The notes beneath the pieces were generated by a model. That model was not told the DNA's origin. It saw only the letters and a program-made list of their open reading frames with translations, and did no database searches. A DNA stretch of 52,398 nt from Promethearchaeota archaeon (GTDB lineage Archaea; Asgardarchaeota; Lokiarchaeia; Sigyniarchaeales; SOKP01). Shown piece after piece: positions 9,252 through 17,377 of this stretch; positions within the stretch are counted from its first letter, which is position 1, and each line of letters opens with the position of its first letter. The position numbers were made by a program, and so were the translations under genes. The stretch is taken from positions 1 to 52,398 of the forward strand of contig JAHLWP010000032.1 in assembly GCA_019057865.1 (NCBI GenBank), given 5' to 3'.

Positions 9252-9839
9252 ATGGATATCTCAATAATTATTGCTGTTGTAGCAGCATCTATTTCAATTA
9301 TAGGTTGGATTGTTAATCATATTTTATCTGGATATAGAGATAGAAAAAAACAAATATTAGAAGCTTCATTAAGATATATAGAAACCCAATTAAAAGAATT
9401 ATACGGTCCGCTTGCATTTTTGGTTATGGAAGGACAGCGAACATTTAAAGATTTTTTAGATTCGATGGGTAAGGAGCCGGATAATTCTAGTACACGTCAT
9501 ATTTTTTCTAGAGAAAAACAACTTTCTGAAGAAGAATTAAAAAATTGGCTTTTTTGGGTAGAAAATGATTTCTTTCCTAGAGATGAAAAAATTAAAAACC
9601 TTCTTATGGGAAAAACACATTTAATTGAGGGTTCTAAAATTCCTAGAAGCTTCATTTTATTTTTAGATCACTATAATTCTTGGAGAATTAACCATCTTCG
9701 TTGGAAAAAGGAAGGAATAAAGTATTCATGGCATTCTAAAATTAATTATCCCATAGAATTTGAATTGGATATACTCAGTATTTTCGAAAAATTAAAGCAA
9801 CAACATCATAAGATTCTTAATAAGATTTCCAAAATATAG
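9252..9839 (+). CDS. Single-pass membrane protein with helical cytosolic domain
   Basis: 195 residues. It starts after a clear ribosome site (GAGGGA at 9240-9245, six bases before ATG). Residues 3-27 form one transmembrane helix followed by RDRKK, so the rest should face the cytosol. The soluble part has QILEASLRYIETQLKELYGP and is helical, with several Trp late in the sequence (SWRINHLRWKKE). I have seen similar '...ELYGPL...' proteins of unknown function in bacteria, often in defence or mobile islands, but I cannot name the family. Neighbours give no direct clue. Confidence 0.6.
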   Translation: MDISIIIAVVAASISIIGWIVNHILSGYRDRKKQILEASLRYIETQLKELYGPLAFLVMEGQRTFKDFLDSMGKEPDNSSTRHIFSREKQLSEEELKNWLFWVENDFFPRDEKIKNLLMGKTHLIEGSKIPRSFILFLDHYNSWRINHLRWKKEGIKYSWHSKINYPIEFELDILSIFEKLKQQHHKILNKISKI

Positions 9840-9930
9840 ATCTTGTTGATTTTCAAAAATTCGAAAAGCACCATATTAAATCTATATCCTCCAACTATTT
9901 GTTTTTCATTTTTATGTAGAATTTGTAGAC

Positions 9931-9940
9931 TTTTTATATC
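9931..9940 (+). promoter_or_regulatory. TATA box for a leaderless transcript
   Basis: TTTTTATATC is centred about 26 bases before the ATG at 9961, the standard archaeal TATA-to-start distance. There is no ribosome site before this ATG, so transcription probably begins at or next to the start codon. Confidence 0.5.
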
Positions 9941-9960
9941 TTAGTTTAGACTCATTATAG

Positions 9961-10587
9961 ATGACTACACCACTTCAATTCATAGGTTTCAAACAACCCC
10001 CTGAAGATCTTTTAAAAGGGTTCGAGGCGTGGTGTGTAGCGTTTAATGAGTTTGCTGTTGTTTTTTTTGGATACATGAAATACATTTTAGCTTTCATTTT
10101 GCTAGCTATAGGATTGATGACGCTTTTAAGACTACGCGGCATATACATACAGCCAAGGATGAGAAATATAGATAAAAAAGTTGTAGAGCAAGATCAACTT
10201 GAGAAGCCTCGTTTAATTCTGGCAACGATTTACATTGTTATAGGTTCAGGAATATTATTTAACTGGTTCACAATGTTTTTGATTTGGGCTTTAGATCCAC
10301 TTCCAGATAGGTTAATCTTTAAATTTATAAATTTTCAGGGGCTTATTGATCCATATTATTTGAACAGAATATCAGATATTAGTTCTGCGGTATATCCTCA
10401 TGAGCAAACAATATATTACTGTATTGCTATTGGTTCTTTTGTAGCAATTACAGATTTGATGATTGCTGTTTGGTATTTAGTAAATAGAGTACCATTTAAT
10501 CCTAAAATGGCTTTTGGATTACTAACTGGGGGTGTTTTAATGGGGATGCTTATGGGATTTACGACTTGTCTTCCATTATTCTTATAA
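9961..10587 (+). CDS. Multi-pass membrane protein of unknown family
   Basis: 208 residues with about four hydrophobic helices: YMKYILAFILLAIGLMTLL (about 38-57), IYIVIGSGILFNWFTMFLIW (about 83-103), YYCIAIGSFVAITDLMIAVW (about 155-175) and FGLLTGGVLMGMLMGFTTC (about 185-205). No catalytic or transport motif is visible. It opens a run of three membrane proteins followed by a membrane-tethered ATPase, all on the plus strand, so a shared envelope function is possible. Confidence 0.6.
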   Translation: MTTPLQFIGFKQPPEDLLKGFEAWCVAFNEFAVVFFGYMKYILAFILLAIGLMTLLRLRGIYIQPRMRNIDKKVVEQDQLEKPRLILATIYIVIGSGILFNWFTMFLIWALDPLPDRLIFKFINFQGLIDPYYLNRISDISSAVYPHEQTIYYCIAIGSFVAITDLMIAVWYLVNRVPFNPKMAFGLLTGGVLMGMLMGFTTCLPLFL

Positions 10588-10757
10588 TTTTAAAAATAAA
10601 TCTCTTTAATTATAAACTAGTTCTTTTTCTATTGTCATTTTAAAAGGATAAGATTCCAAAGGATAGAATTTAAATTGAGTAGTGTAATATACATTTGTGT
10701 AAATAATTATAAAATGAAATCTATTATTAATATAATTACCAAATCCAAGGTTGAACT

Positions 10758-11714
10758 ATGATTAAACTAAATAAAAAATCCTTATTTTATTCGATAATAA
10801 TAGTTATAGTTGTCATATTTGCTATAATATGGGGCTTTACCATATATGAGAAACCAAAGGATGATGATGAAGAATTTAAAGTTCCTATGGCTTCGGGTGG
10901 TGAAACAGAACTAACAGTAGGATATTATGATGATAAGATTTGGGATAAAAAATTGGGAAATGAAACTGATCCAGAAGATCTTTTTGGGTGGGGTGCGGAT
11001 ATAATCAATTCTACTTCAAAATGTGTCATAAAAGGAAGGGAAAATGGCACGTTAGATATATTTGATATTGTTGAAATATTGATAGGTAAAACATGGTCAG
11101 AGCCAAATAAGGTTGTATTAAGAGATACGTATAATTTATATGGTAAATGGTTTGCATGGATGTTTTTTGTAGATTATTGGAATTTTACAATTTATGATTT
11201 TAATGAAGAAGCAGATAAAAAAGACGTGATTCTTCCGATTTTTCAAAATACTGAAGATTTTTCAGAAATCCTTGAGGAGTTTCAAGATTTAAGCCCTGAA
11301 CTCCATATTGGGTCTAATATTACAGCAAAGTTATTAATTTATTATATGGTTATAAAAAGTTTACCAGTGCTTAAACCCGTTGATATTTATATTCAAAATA
11401 TAATTAATGTTATTTCTCCTAGTGATATAGAATTTACTTCCTATAATTATACATGTTGTGTAAATATATCTTATTTTGAAGAAGAAGAATATTATATCAA
11501 TGCATATTATTCAAAAGTTGATGGGATGATTCAAAATTTAATGTTTTTAGATGAGAATCAATCAATTTTTTATTATCAATATGGTTTTTACAAGGAGCCG
11601 ATGAGAGATTTTACTCCCGCAATAACAGGGTATGAAATGCTTTCGTTTTCATTGCTATTTATTATCAGTGTCATTGGAATGACTTTTATTATCAATAAGA
11701 AAACTAAAGGTTAA
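10758..11714 (+). CDS. Bitopic membrane protein with large external domain
   Basis: 318 residues. The N-terminal hydrophobic segment (about 9-29, SIIIVIVVIFAIIWGFTIY) and C-terminal segment (about 293-312, MLSFSLLFIISVIGMTFII) flank an aromatic-rich external domain of about 260 residues with several possible N-glycosylation sites (NETD, NGTL, NFTI, NYTC, NISY). It ends with a short KKTKG cytosolic tail. No family is recognised. The layout, two end anchors and an outside domain, is repeated in the next gene. Confidence 0.6.
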   Translation: MIKLNKKSLFYSIIIVIVVIFAIIWGFTIYEKPKDDDEEFKVPMASGGETELTVGYYDDKIWDKKLGNETDPEDLFGWGADIINSTSKCVIKGRENGTLDIFDIVEILIGKTWSEPNKVVLRDTYNLYGKWFAWMFFVDYWNFTIYDFNEEADKKDVILPIFQNTEDFSEILEEFQDLSPELHIGSNITAKLLIYYMVIKSLPVLKPVDIYIQNIINVISPSDIEFTSYNYTCCVNISYFEEEEYYINAYYSKVDGMIQNLMFLDENQSIFYYQYGFYKEPMRDFTPAITGYEMLSFSLLFIISVIGMTFIINKKTKG

Positions 11715-11795
11715 ATTGATTTTATATAAAGGAAATTAATGAAATTTAAAAACAGTTAAAAAATCAAATTATAAATTTAAATAAGCTTAATTATT

Positions 11796-12572
11796 ATGAA
11801 GTCAATTAATAAATTTTTTCTAATTATTATTGTTATTGGCTTACCATTTTTATCTTTATTTTATACCATCGTTAATAAAGAAGTATTACATAGAAGCCAA
11901 TATGTTCAGAAATTAAGAGATGTTATTGATTTATGTGAAAGATTGAACTGGGATTCCTACTATGTAGAACATGACCTGAAATCATTGGATTGGTATGTAG
12001 CTGAAATGGTTAATGATAATGTAATGACAGAAGAAGAGGCAAATAATACAATATTTAGGTTCATTTTAGAAAATTCTTATAGAGTCACTGAAATTAAAGG
12101 AAAAAGTGATATTTATGAATATGGAATTTTCAAAGATACTCCTGAAATACTAATGGAATGGTTTATAATCGATTTGTATGATGAGAATTATTTCTTTTAC
12201 AACTATACATATGATTTATTATTAAATGAATATGGAGAGAGTACTAAACCATTTATTTTAATGTTTGATATTAATCTGATGAGCGATTTAGTTGATGATT
12301 TTGAGTCTAAATCTGTTAACCCATTAGATGAGAGCGAAATAGGATTAGTAGTGGCAATTTCGCTGCAGGCAGGATCTATTGCATTATTAAGTTTTGGAGA
12401 CGAAAACGAAATTGCTAAGAAAAAAAAAGGGATGAAAAGAGATGAAAAGAAGTCTATTAAGAACAAAATATTGGATATTCTAAAATTTCGTTTCGTTGTA
12501 TCTCTCATTCTCTATAGCATAAGTCTATATTTTATAATCCGTTGTTTAGTTATTTTTTTTAATGTTTATTGA
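11796..12572 (+). CDS. Bitopic membrane protein, similar layout to preceding gene
   Basis: 258 residues. An N-terminal hydrophobic segment (about 6-25) is followed by a mostly acidic domain, a weak hydrophobic stretch near 190-204 (GLVVAISLQAGSIALLSFG), a very basic loop with KKKKGMKRDEKKS and a C-terminal hydrophobic helix (about 232-256). No enzyme motif is seen. It lies 81 bases after the previous membrane protein and 136 before the membrane-anchored ATPase. A TATA-like stretch (ATTTAAATAAG, about 11775) precedes the ATG. Function unknown. Confidence 0.55.
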   Translation: MKSINKFFLIIIVIGLPFLSLFYTIVNKEVLHRSQYVQKLRDVIDLCERLNWDSYYVEHDLKSLDWYVAEMVNDNVMTEEEANNTIFRFILENSYRVTEIKGKSDIYEYGIFKDTPEILMEWFIIDLYDENYFFYNYTYDLLLNEYGESTKPFILMFDINLMSDLVDDFESKSVNPLDESEIGLVVAISLQAGSIALLSFGDENEIAKKKKGMKRDEKKSIKNKILDILKFRFVVSLILYSISLYFIIRCLVIFFNVY

Positions 12573-12708
12573 TTTTTCCAATTATATATTTCAAAGATAT
12601 TGAAGATTTAAGAACTACCAATTGATTTAAAGCTAATATCTCAATATAGATGTTATAATTCTTGGAAAAAAAGGGAGTTTAAAACTGTTTATTTAAAATA
12701 TTATTTAA

Positions 12709-14409
12709 ATGACCATAGAAGTAAGTCTATTAACTATTATATTAATTAATTTAGTTCTCTCGATGATCTACTTTTTTTTAAGATACAGAGAAAGCAGATT
12801 GAATATAATAGGAAGAATAAATCAAATAAATCTCATTCTAAAGTTTATAATAATTTCCGTATCAATTATCTCTCTAATCATTCTTAGCCTAAATTCGAAT
12901 AATATCACCCAATCGTCAGATTCTTTGCAGAATCCAGTAATTACCAATATTTCTATCCCATTTTTGTTTCTCTCGATTATTTTATTCATATCAACTTTTC
13001 GAATTTCAAATAAATATGCTATAGAATTAGACTGTCCCTCACGATTAAAATCTAAAAAAGGCACAATAAAAATTGGAAAAGTCATGAAAAATAGCAGAGT
13101 AAAACACAATTTTTTTCTCAGTATTTCTGATCTCACTCAGCATATGTTTGTATGTGGTATAACAGGTACAGGAAAGAGTAATTTTATTCAAAATTTTTTA
13201 CTAAATTTCACAAAAAACCATAAAATCCCTTTTCTACTGAATGAATTTAAAGGAGAGTATCATTTTTTACAGAATGTAATAGATAATCTACTTATTATTA
13301 AACCTGGTGAAAATTTCTCTATAAATATATTTGATCCAGAAGGAGCAAATTCTCAAGTACATGCTGAAAGAATTTTTCAGATTTTTGAAAGTGGAGGTAT
13401 GTTTGAGGGAGTAGAATATTCTCCGCAGATGCAGCGTGTTTTTGTTGATATCTTAAATGAAGTATGCTTAAAAGAAAGCAATAGAAATTGGGAGGCATTT
13501 AGTAAGATTAGTGAAAAATATCACATCGAAAATAAAGATGTTACCATTCAAAAAAGTGTTGCAGCCATACAAAATAGGATAAGAAGGTATTTTATAGGTA
13601 CCTTGAAGGATATATTTGCGAAAAAGACAGGGCTTAACGTAAAAGAATTGTTTGATTATAGAGTTCTATTAGATCTAAGTTCAATTATTCGTTTAGGGGG
13701 AGAAAAAGAAGATGCATTATTCTTCTTGAATATGATCTTGAAATATCTATGGGATAAGAATCTTGAAGTTGGGAGCAGAGATTATGAAGGAATTAAACAT
13801 ATAACTATTATCGAAGATGCTCAATATTTTGCTCCTGAAGAATTATCTAACCGAACGAAATTAACTTCTTATATTGAGGATATAGCATTATTGTTACGAG
13901 GAACGGGAGAGTGTTTAATTTCACTTGCCACTCGTCCTACGATTAGTAAAGAGATTTTAGCGAATTGTGGAGTACTTATATCATTTCAAAATCATATGCA
14001 AAAAGAAATCATGCTAGAATTATTAAATCTTGAAGAAAGGCAAAAAGAATATCTTTCAATGCTACAAAAAGGGCAATGCATTATTAGGATAAATTCAATT
14101 GAAAAGCCATTCTTATTAAGAACACCTAATATAGAGAGAAGTTGGTTAACGGATGAGGAAATTAGTGAAAATAATAATAAAATTTTAGAAAATAAATTTT
14201 ATAGTTTAAAAAATAAGGATGATAAAAAACAGGAGAAGTATGTAATGGAAGGTTTAAAATCATTTTGTAAGGCTTGTGGAAAAGAAGTAAAGAATAATTT
14301 GAAATTTTGTGAATCTTGTTCTACTAATTCAGGAGAAGATGAAAGTTTTGAGAGGTTAAGAGCCTATATTAAAAAATTGTATAAAGAGCAACAAAAAGAA
14401 AAAAGTTAA
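12709..14409 (+). CDS. Membrane-anchored HerA/VirD4-type ATPase with C-terminal zinc ribbon
   Basis: 566 residues. Three hydrophobic helices occupy residues about 5-23, 42-62 and 83-102. The P-loop motor has Walker A GITGTGKS (150-157) and Walker B ITIIEDAQ with E369/D370, followed by LLLRGTGECLISLATRPT, typical of DUF87/VirD4-like coupling ATPases. The last 60 residues hold a double-Cys zinc ribbon (FCKACGKE from C520, then FCESC) and a charged helix. Coupling proteins of this plan feed DNA or protein through a membrane channel. The three preceding membrane proteins are the obvious candidates for such a channel, but none has a recognised secretion motif. Confidence 0.75.
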   Translation: MTIEVSLLTIILINLVLSMIYFFLRYRESRLNIIGRINQINLILKFIIISVSIISLIILSLNSNNITQSSDSLQNPVITNISIPFLFLSIILFISTFRISNKYAIELDCPSRLKSKKGTIKIGKVMKNSRVKHNFFLSISDLTQHMFVCGITGTGKSNFIQNFLLNFTKNHKIPFLLNEFKGEYHFLQNVIDNLLIIKPGENFSINIFDPEGANSQVHAERIFQIFESGGMFEGVEYSPQMQRVFVDILNEVCLKESNRNWEAFSKISEKYHIENKDVTIQKSVAAIQNRIRRYFIGTLKDIFAKKTGLNVKELFDYRVLLDLSSIIRLGGEKEDALFFLNMILKYLWDKNLEVGSRDYEGIKHITIIEDAQYFAPEELSNRTKLTSYIEDIALLLRGTGECLISLATRPTISKEILANCGVLISFQNHMQKEIMLELLNLEERQKEYLSMLQKGQCIIRINSIEKPFLLRTPNIERSWLTDEEISENNNKILENKFYSLKNKDDKKQEKYVMEGLKSFCKACGKEVKNNLKFCESCSTNSGEDESFERLRAYIKKLYKEQQKEKS

Positions 14410-14536
14410 TTAATTAATATTAATGTGAATAACTTTATCTTTTCATGATTTTAAATAAGATTTAATTTTTATTTATATACTTTTGATAAAATTATAAATT
14501 AATTAACTAATGTATTTAATTATAATAATTTAGGAA

Positions 14537-14893
14537 GTGTTAATAGTGGAGAAGGGTAAATTTGAAAGTCAAACTAAGGAAGAAAGAAGTGATAGGCATC
14601 ATGATGAATGGTTTGATGGAAGGAGAGTTATAACAGTTTTTATTGATCTTAAAAATAATGTAAGATGGCATGAATATTTAACTGGTGCTGGAGTTTCATG
14701 CATTCAAAAAGGAACTATTCTATATTCAGACCAAAATAAAAGATATTATAGAATAAAGGAAGTGATTTATAGCATAGATCTCGGTGAATTATATGTGTAC
14801 ATTGATGAATATTTAAAGGATGAGGTAGAAAAAATGAAAAGAGAATATGAATTATCAACAGGACCAGAATGGTTTGACAATCAGGAAAAATAA
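14537..14893 (+). CDS. Hypothetical 115-118 residue protein
   Basis: GTG at 14537 gives 118 residues, but GTG at 14546 with GGAAGTG six bases ahead is an equally good start (115 residues). Charged N terminus (ERSDRHHDEWFDGRR), then a compact beta-rich core (RVITVFIDLKNNVRWHEYL, YYRIKEVIYSIDLGELYVYI) and a charged C-terminal helix. No family recognised. Its stop is about 30 bases from the left end of the IS element, so it has survived the insertion whole. Confidence 0.55.
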   Translation: MLIVEKGKFESQTKEERSDRHHDEWFDGRRVITVFIDLKNNVRWHEYLTGAGVSCIQKGTILYSDQNKRYYRIKEVIYSIDLGELYVYIDEYLKDEVEKMKREYELSTGPEWFDNQEK

Positions 14894-14920
14894 GGATATA
14901 ATTATAGAAAATTCTTTCTT

Positions 14921-14934
14921 TTATTTATAACGAC
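14921..14934 (+). repeat. Left terminal inverted repeat of the IS630 element
   Basis: TTATTTATAACGAC, exact complement of 16075-16088. The transposase stop codon (14925-14927) lies inside it. Confidence 0.88.
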
Positions 14935-15401
14935 GGAATTAATTTCGCAAAACTGCAGCGAGTTTTAATTTCTATTGATGATAATTTAAATTTTCTTATA
15001 AATTTTATGAGCGCACGCTGAAATTTCTTGAACGTGTCAAAAAAAGTGTTATGCGTGACTTGTTTGCGTAAAAACTTCCAAAACCACTCCATCGGATTTA
15101 AATCGGGCGAATATGGAGGAAGAAAGAGAAGCACGAGCTTATCATTATTAGCTTCTAAAAAGGGTTCCAAATCCTTGGAATGGTGCGCTCGGGCGTTGTC
15201 CAAGATCAGGAGGATTTTCCCCGCGTTTTTATACCTGGCAAGGAGCCCCTCTAAAAAGTGTTGGAAATGTGATGCTTTTAAAGTGTCAGATAATGCCACG
15301 TGAACCTTTCCAGCCAGAGGCTCAACTGCACCAATGAGATGTTGTCGTTGTCGACCGCCATAGGTTAATATTTCGGGCTGTTGCCCTTTCAATGACCACA
15401 T
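14925..15401 (-). CDS. IS630 transposase, C-terminal DDE part
   Basis: 158 residues from the first ATG, but the frame is open further upstream to about 15490 and reads LGEDGVILFQDEASIQFSPS before that ATG. It therefore carries the full catalytic core: D in FQDEAS, D in LLILDNARAHHS, and E in YSPDLNPMEWFWKF, the DDE triad of the IS630/Tc1-mariner group. It lies in the -1 frame relative to the upstream HTH part. A fused product would be about 353 residues, the normal family length. Either frameshifting produces it or the gene is broken. Confidence 0.85.
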   Translation of the reverse strand: MWSLKGQQPEILTYGGRQRQHLIGAVEPLAGKVHVALSDTLKASHFQHFLEGLLARYKNAGKILLILDNARAHHSKDLEPFLEANNDKLVLLFLPPYSPDLNPMEWFWKFLRKQVTHNTFFDTFKKFQRALIKFIRKFKLSSIEIKTRCSFAKLIPSL

Positions 15402-15451
15402 CCGGATGATTGAGGGTGAAAACTGAATACTCGCCTCGTCCTGGAAAAGAA

Positions 15452-15985
15452 TTACGCCATCTTCTCCGAGAGAATCCAGACTTTTTTAAAATCGTTCAGA
15501 AATTCTTTTTGCTTCTTGGGATCGGCCTTTGGAAACTTGTATTTCGGACGTTGGAGAGTGAATCCTAACTCGTGAAGGAGTCTCTGGGCTTGGCGAACAC
15601 TTAATTCCACATAAAACTTCTGTTTAATGTGGTGCGCCACGCTCTTTCCCTCCCAATTGCTAAATTCGTATCCTAGTTCACGAGGGTGCATTAGAACATC
15701 CGTTTTTAACGTTTCTTTTTGTTCTTCAGAAAGGCTTGAAGGGCGTCCTGGAGGTGTATTTGGAACGATGGCTTCTAATCCACTCCCATTAAACATCTTT
15801 ACCCAAGTTTGTATAGTTCTACGGGACTTTTTGATTAGTTCTGCGACTAATGTGCAGTTCATGAATTCATGCATCAAAAACAGCGCTTGATATCGTTCTT
15901 TCAATTTCGGATTCTTTTCCTTCTTATAAAGCTCGACCAATTCATCGTGGTTGGGTGAGCTCCTTAAAATTTGAAGTTTTTCCAT
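15452..15985 (-). CDS. IS630 transposase, N-terminal HTH part
   Basis: 177 residues holding the two helix-turn-helix DNA-binding parts of IS630 transposases: TLVAELIKKSRRTIQTWVKM, then a PGRPSSLSEEQ linker and SVRQAQRLLHELGFTLQRPK. The frame runs out at TAA just after FNDFKKVW-like sequence (LNDFKKVWILSEKMA). Six consecutive A on the coding strand (15482-15487) lie where the -1 frame takes over: one frame gives KKVWILS, the other LDSLGEDGV. This suits transcript or ribosome slippage on the A run. Confidence covers identity; activity is unproven. Confidence 0.85.
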   Translation of the reverse strand: MEKLQILRSSPNHDELVELYKKEKNPKLKERYQALFLMHEFMNCTLVAELIKKSRRTIQTWVKMFNGSGLEAIVPNTPPGRPSSLSEEQKETLKTDVLMHPRELGYEFSNWEGKSVAHHIKQKFYVELSVRQAQRLLHELGFTLQRPKYKFPKADPKKQKEFLNDFKKVWILSEKMA

Positions 15986-16074
15986 GGATTTAAAAGCAAA
16001 GGAAATCCTTATTTAAGGGTGTGATATCCAGGTGATATTCAAGAAAAGCACTTAAAGCATGAGAAATTATTTAT

Positions 16075-16088
16075 GTCGTTATAAATAA
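16075..16088 (-). repeat. Right terminal inverted repeat of the IS630 element
   Basis: GTCGTTATAAATAA on the plus strand, exact complement of 14921-14934. Confidence 0.88.
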
Positions 16089-16224
16089 TAGCAATTCAAG
16101 AAGTTAATACCTCAGAATCAAATCATTATTTGATACCTAATTATTAATTCTTTTAATTGGAATTTATAAACTAAGTTTAATTTTTGATAAATTAAGATTT
16201 ATCTAAACTTATATAATTGAAAAA

Positions 16225-16782
16225 ATGACCTTTAAATTAATGTGGGGAATAACTGGAACTGGTTATGTGCTTCAAGAATCAATTAATTTAATGAAAGAAT
16301 TGCAGGAGAATCATGATGTGGATTTAACAGTAATTCTATCAAAAGAGGGGGCAGCAATTGTAAAGTGGTATAAAAAATGGCTTTCATTAACAGAGATAGT
16401 TAAAAAGGTTAAAGTAGAAAAAACTCCAAATATTCCATTTTATGCTGGGCCTCTACAGCTTGGACAATATGATATGTTTTTAATGTGTCCTGTTTCGGCT
16501 AATAGTGTTGCCAAGATTGTTTATGGAATTGCTGATTCATTAATTACTAATTGCGTAGCTCAAGCGATAAAAGGTGGTGTTAAAGTATATTTATTTCCTT
16601 CAGACCAAGATTTAGAACCAATTGTTACATCAAAACCCGATGGAAGTCCCTTAGTTCTAAAAATTAGAGATATAGAAATCGAAAATATTGAAAGATTAAA
16701 AAAGATGGAAGGAATCCACGTTATTTCAGATTTTTCTGAGATTAAAGCTCTTATTTTACAAAAAATCGAGGAAAAAAGTTAA
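16225..16782 (+). CDS. afpA: Archaeoflavoprotein AfpA (FMN flavoprotein)
   Basis: 185 residues of the flavoprotein/Dfp fold. MWGITGTGYVLQES is the FMN-binding N-terminal strand-loop; LSKEGAAIVKWY and CPVSANSVAKIVYGIADSL follow with the PxSANSVAK motif typical of this fold, then TNCVAQAIKGG. The archaeal AfpA subfamily (type member in Archaeoglobus) is a homodimer with FMN that takes electrons from ferredoxin and passes them to other reductases. The neighbouring tail-to-tail gene, 8 bases away, encodes a poly-cluster ferredoxin, which fits this role. Confidence 0.82.
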   Translation: MTFKLMWGITGTGYVLQESINLMKELQENHDVDLTVILSKEGAAIVKWYKKWLSLTEIVKKVKVEKTPNIPFYAGPLQLGQYDMFLMCPVSANSVAKIVYGIADSLITNCVAQAIKGGVKVYLFPSDQDLEPIVTSKPDGSPLVLKIRDIEIENIERLKKMEGIHVISDFSEIKALILQKIEEKS

Positions 16783-16790
16783 TATAATTT

Positions 16791-17231
16791 TTAAGCTTCA
16801 TATTTCACAGGTTTTATTGCTCCTTCTGGGCAAGAAAGCTCGCACTTTAAACAACCTTGACACTTTCCAATTTCGCTAAACTTATATCTTATTCCTTCCT
16901 CTTCATTTCCAACTTTTTTCACAATATCCTTAAAAAATAAATTTTTCGGGCAAAATTTTCCATCCTCATCCAGGCATTCTTCACACATCGAGCACTTTTC
17001 ATGATCTATCTTAATACTTACTATTTGATTTGGATGGGTTATCGATGTTACTTCAATTGCATTTCTAGGACAAACTTGAACACAATTGAGACAAGCCTTA
17101 CACTTGGTGTGATCAACTTTTCTTATTCCATGTTCAAAATATATTGCTTTAACCTTACACGCTCTTAAGCATCGTTCACACTTAAGACATAATTCTTGAT
17201 CGATTTGAACTGGAATAAATTTTTCTTTAAT
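16791..17231 (-). CDS. Four-cluster 4Fe-4S ferredoxin with probable AUU start
   Basis: 146 residues with four cysteine motifs: CLKCERCLRAC (15-25), CKACLNCVQVCP (44-55), CSMCEECLDEDGKFCP (80-95) and CQGCLKCELSCP (124-135). That is enough for up to four [4Fe-4S] clusters. A frame beginning at the only ATG (16988) would lose the first two clusters. The in-frame stop at 17238-17240 leaves no ATG, GTG or TTG upstream, yet ATT at 17229-17231 lies 8 bases after GAGGT (17240-17244), a good ribosome site. An AUU start is the simplest reading; a small sequence error is the alternative. The probable partner is AfpA. Confidence 0.75.
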   Translation of the reverse strand: MKEKFIPVQIDQELCLKCERCLRACKVKAIYFEHGIRKVDHTKCKACLNCVQVCPRNAIEVTSITHPNQIVSIKIDHEKCSMCEECLDEDGKFCPKNLFFKDIVKKVGNEEEGIRYKFSEIGKCQGCLKCELSCPEGAIKPVKYEA

Positions 17232-17239
17232 ATAAGATT

Positions 17240-17244
17240 ACCTC
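17240..17244 (-). promoter_or_regulatory. Ribosome binding site supporting an ATT start codon
   Basis: On the minus strand GAGGT ends 8 bases before ATT (17231). It overlaps the in-frame stop codon that rules out any longer reading frame. No conventional start codon lies within the next 80 codons. Confidence 0.6.
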
Positions 17245-17377
17245 GAAATTACTCGTAGAAATTAATTTTATACTTATTCAATTTGACTAAATCAAGGTAA
17301 ATTTTAAAATTAATTTTTATAAATTATCAATGAGATTAATAAAAAAATAAAGGAGAAATCAAAAATAAAGTATTTAA

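Larger units (their letters stand above)
14921..16088 (-). mobile_element. IS630-family insertion sequence, about 1.17 kb
   Basis: The element is bounded by 14-bp perfect inverted repeats (TTATTTATAACGAC at 14921-14934; complement at 16075-16088). Homology continues weakly inside (ATTTC after a 7-base gap at both ends). IS630 elements duplicate a TA target; TA occurs within each repeat end, so the exact border may be two or three bases inside. Its transposase reads on the minus strand and is in two frames (15985-15452 and 15401-14925). The internal sequence is clearly richer in G and C than the flanking DNA, a sign of recent arrival. It separates the ATPase island from the redox gene block. 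Confidence 0.88.

Noticed and set aside
15028..15890. Plus-strand open frames inside the IS element
   Set aside because: They are antisense to the transposase, which has clear catalytic and HTH motifs on the minus strand.
16791..16988. A 65-residue ferredoxin starting at ATG 16988
   Set aside because: The frame continues upstream with two further complete cysteine motifs, so this ATG is internal.
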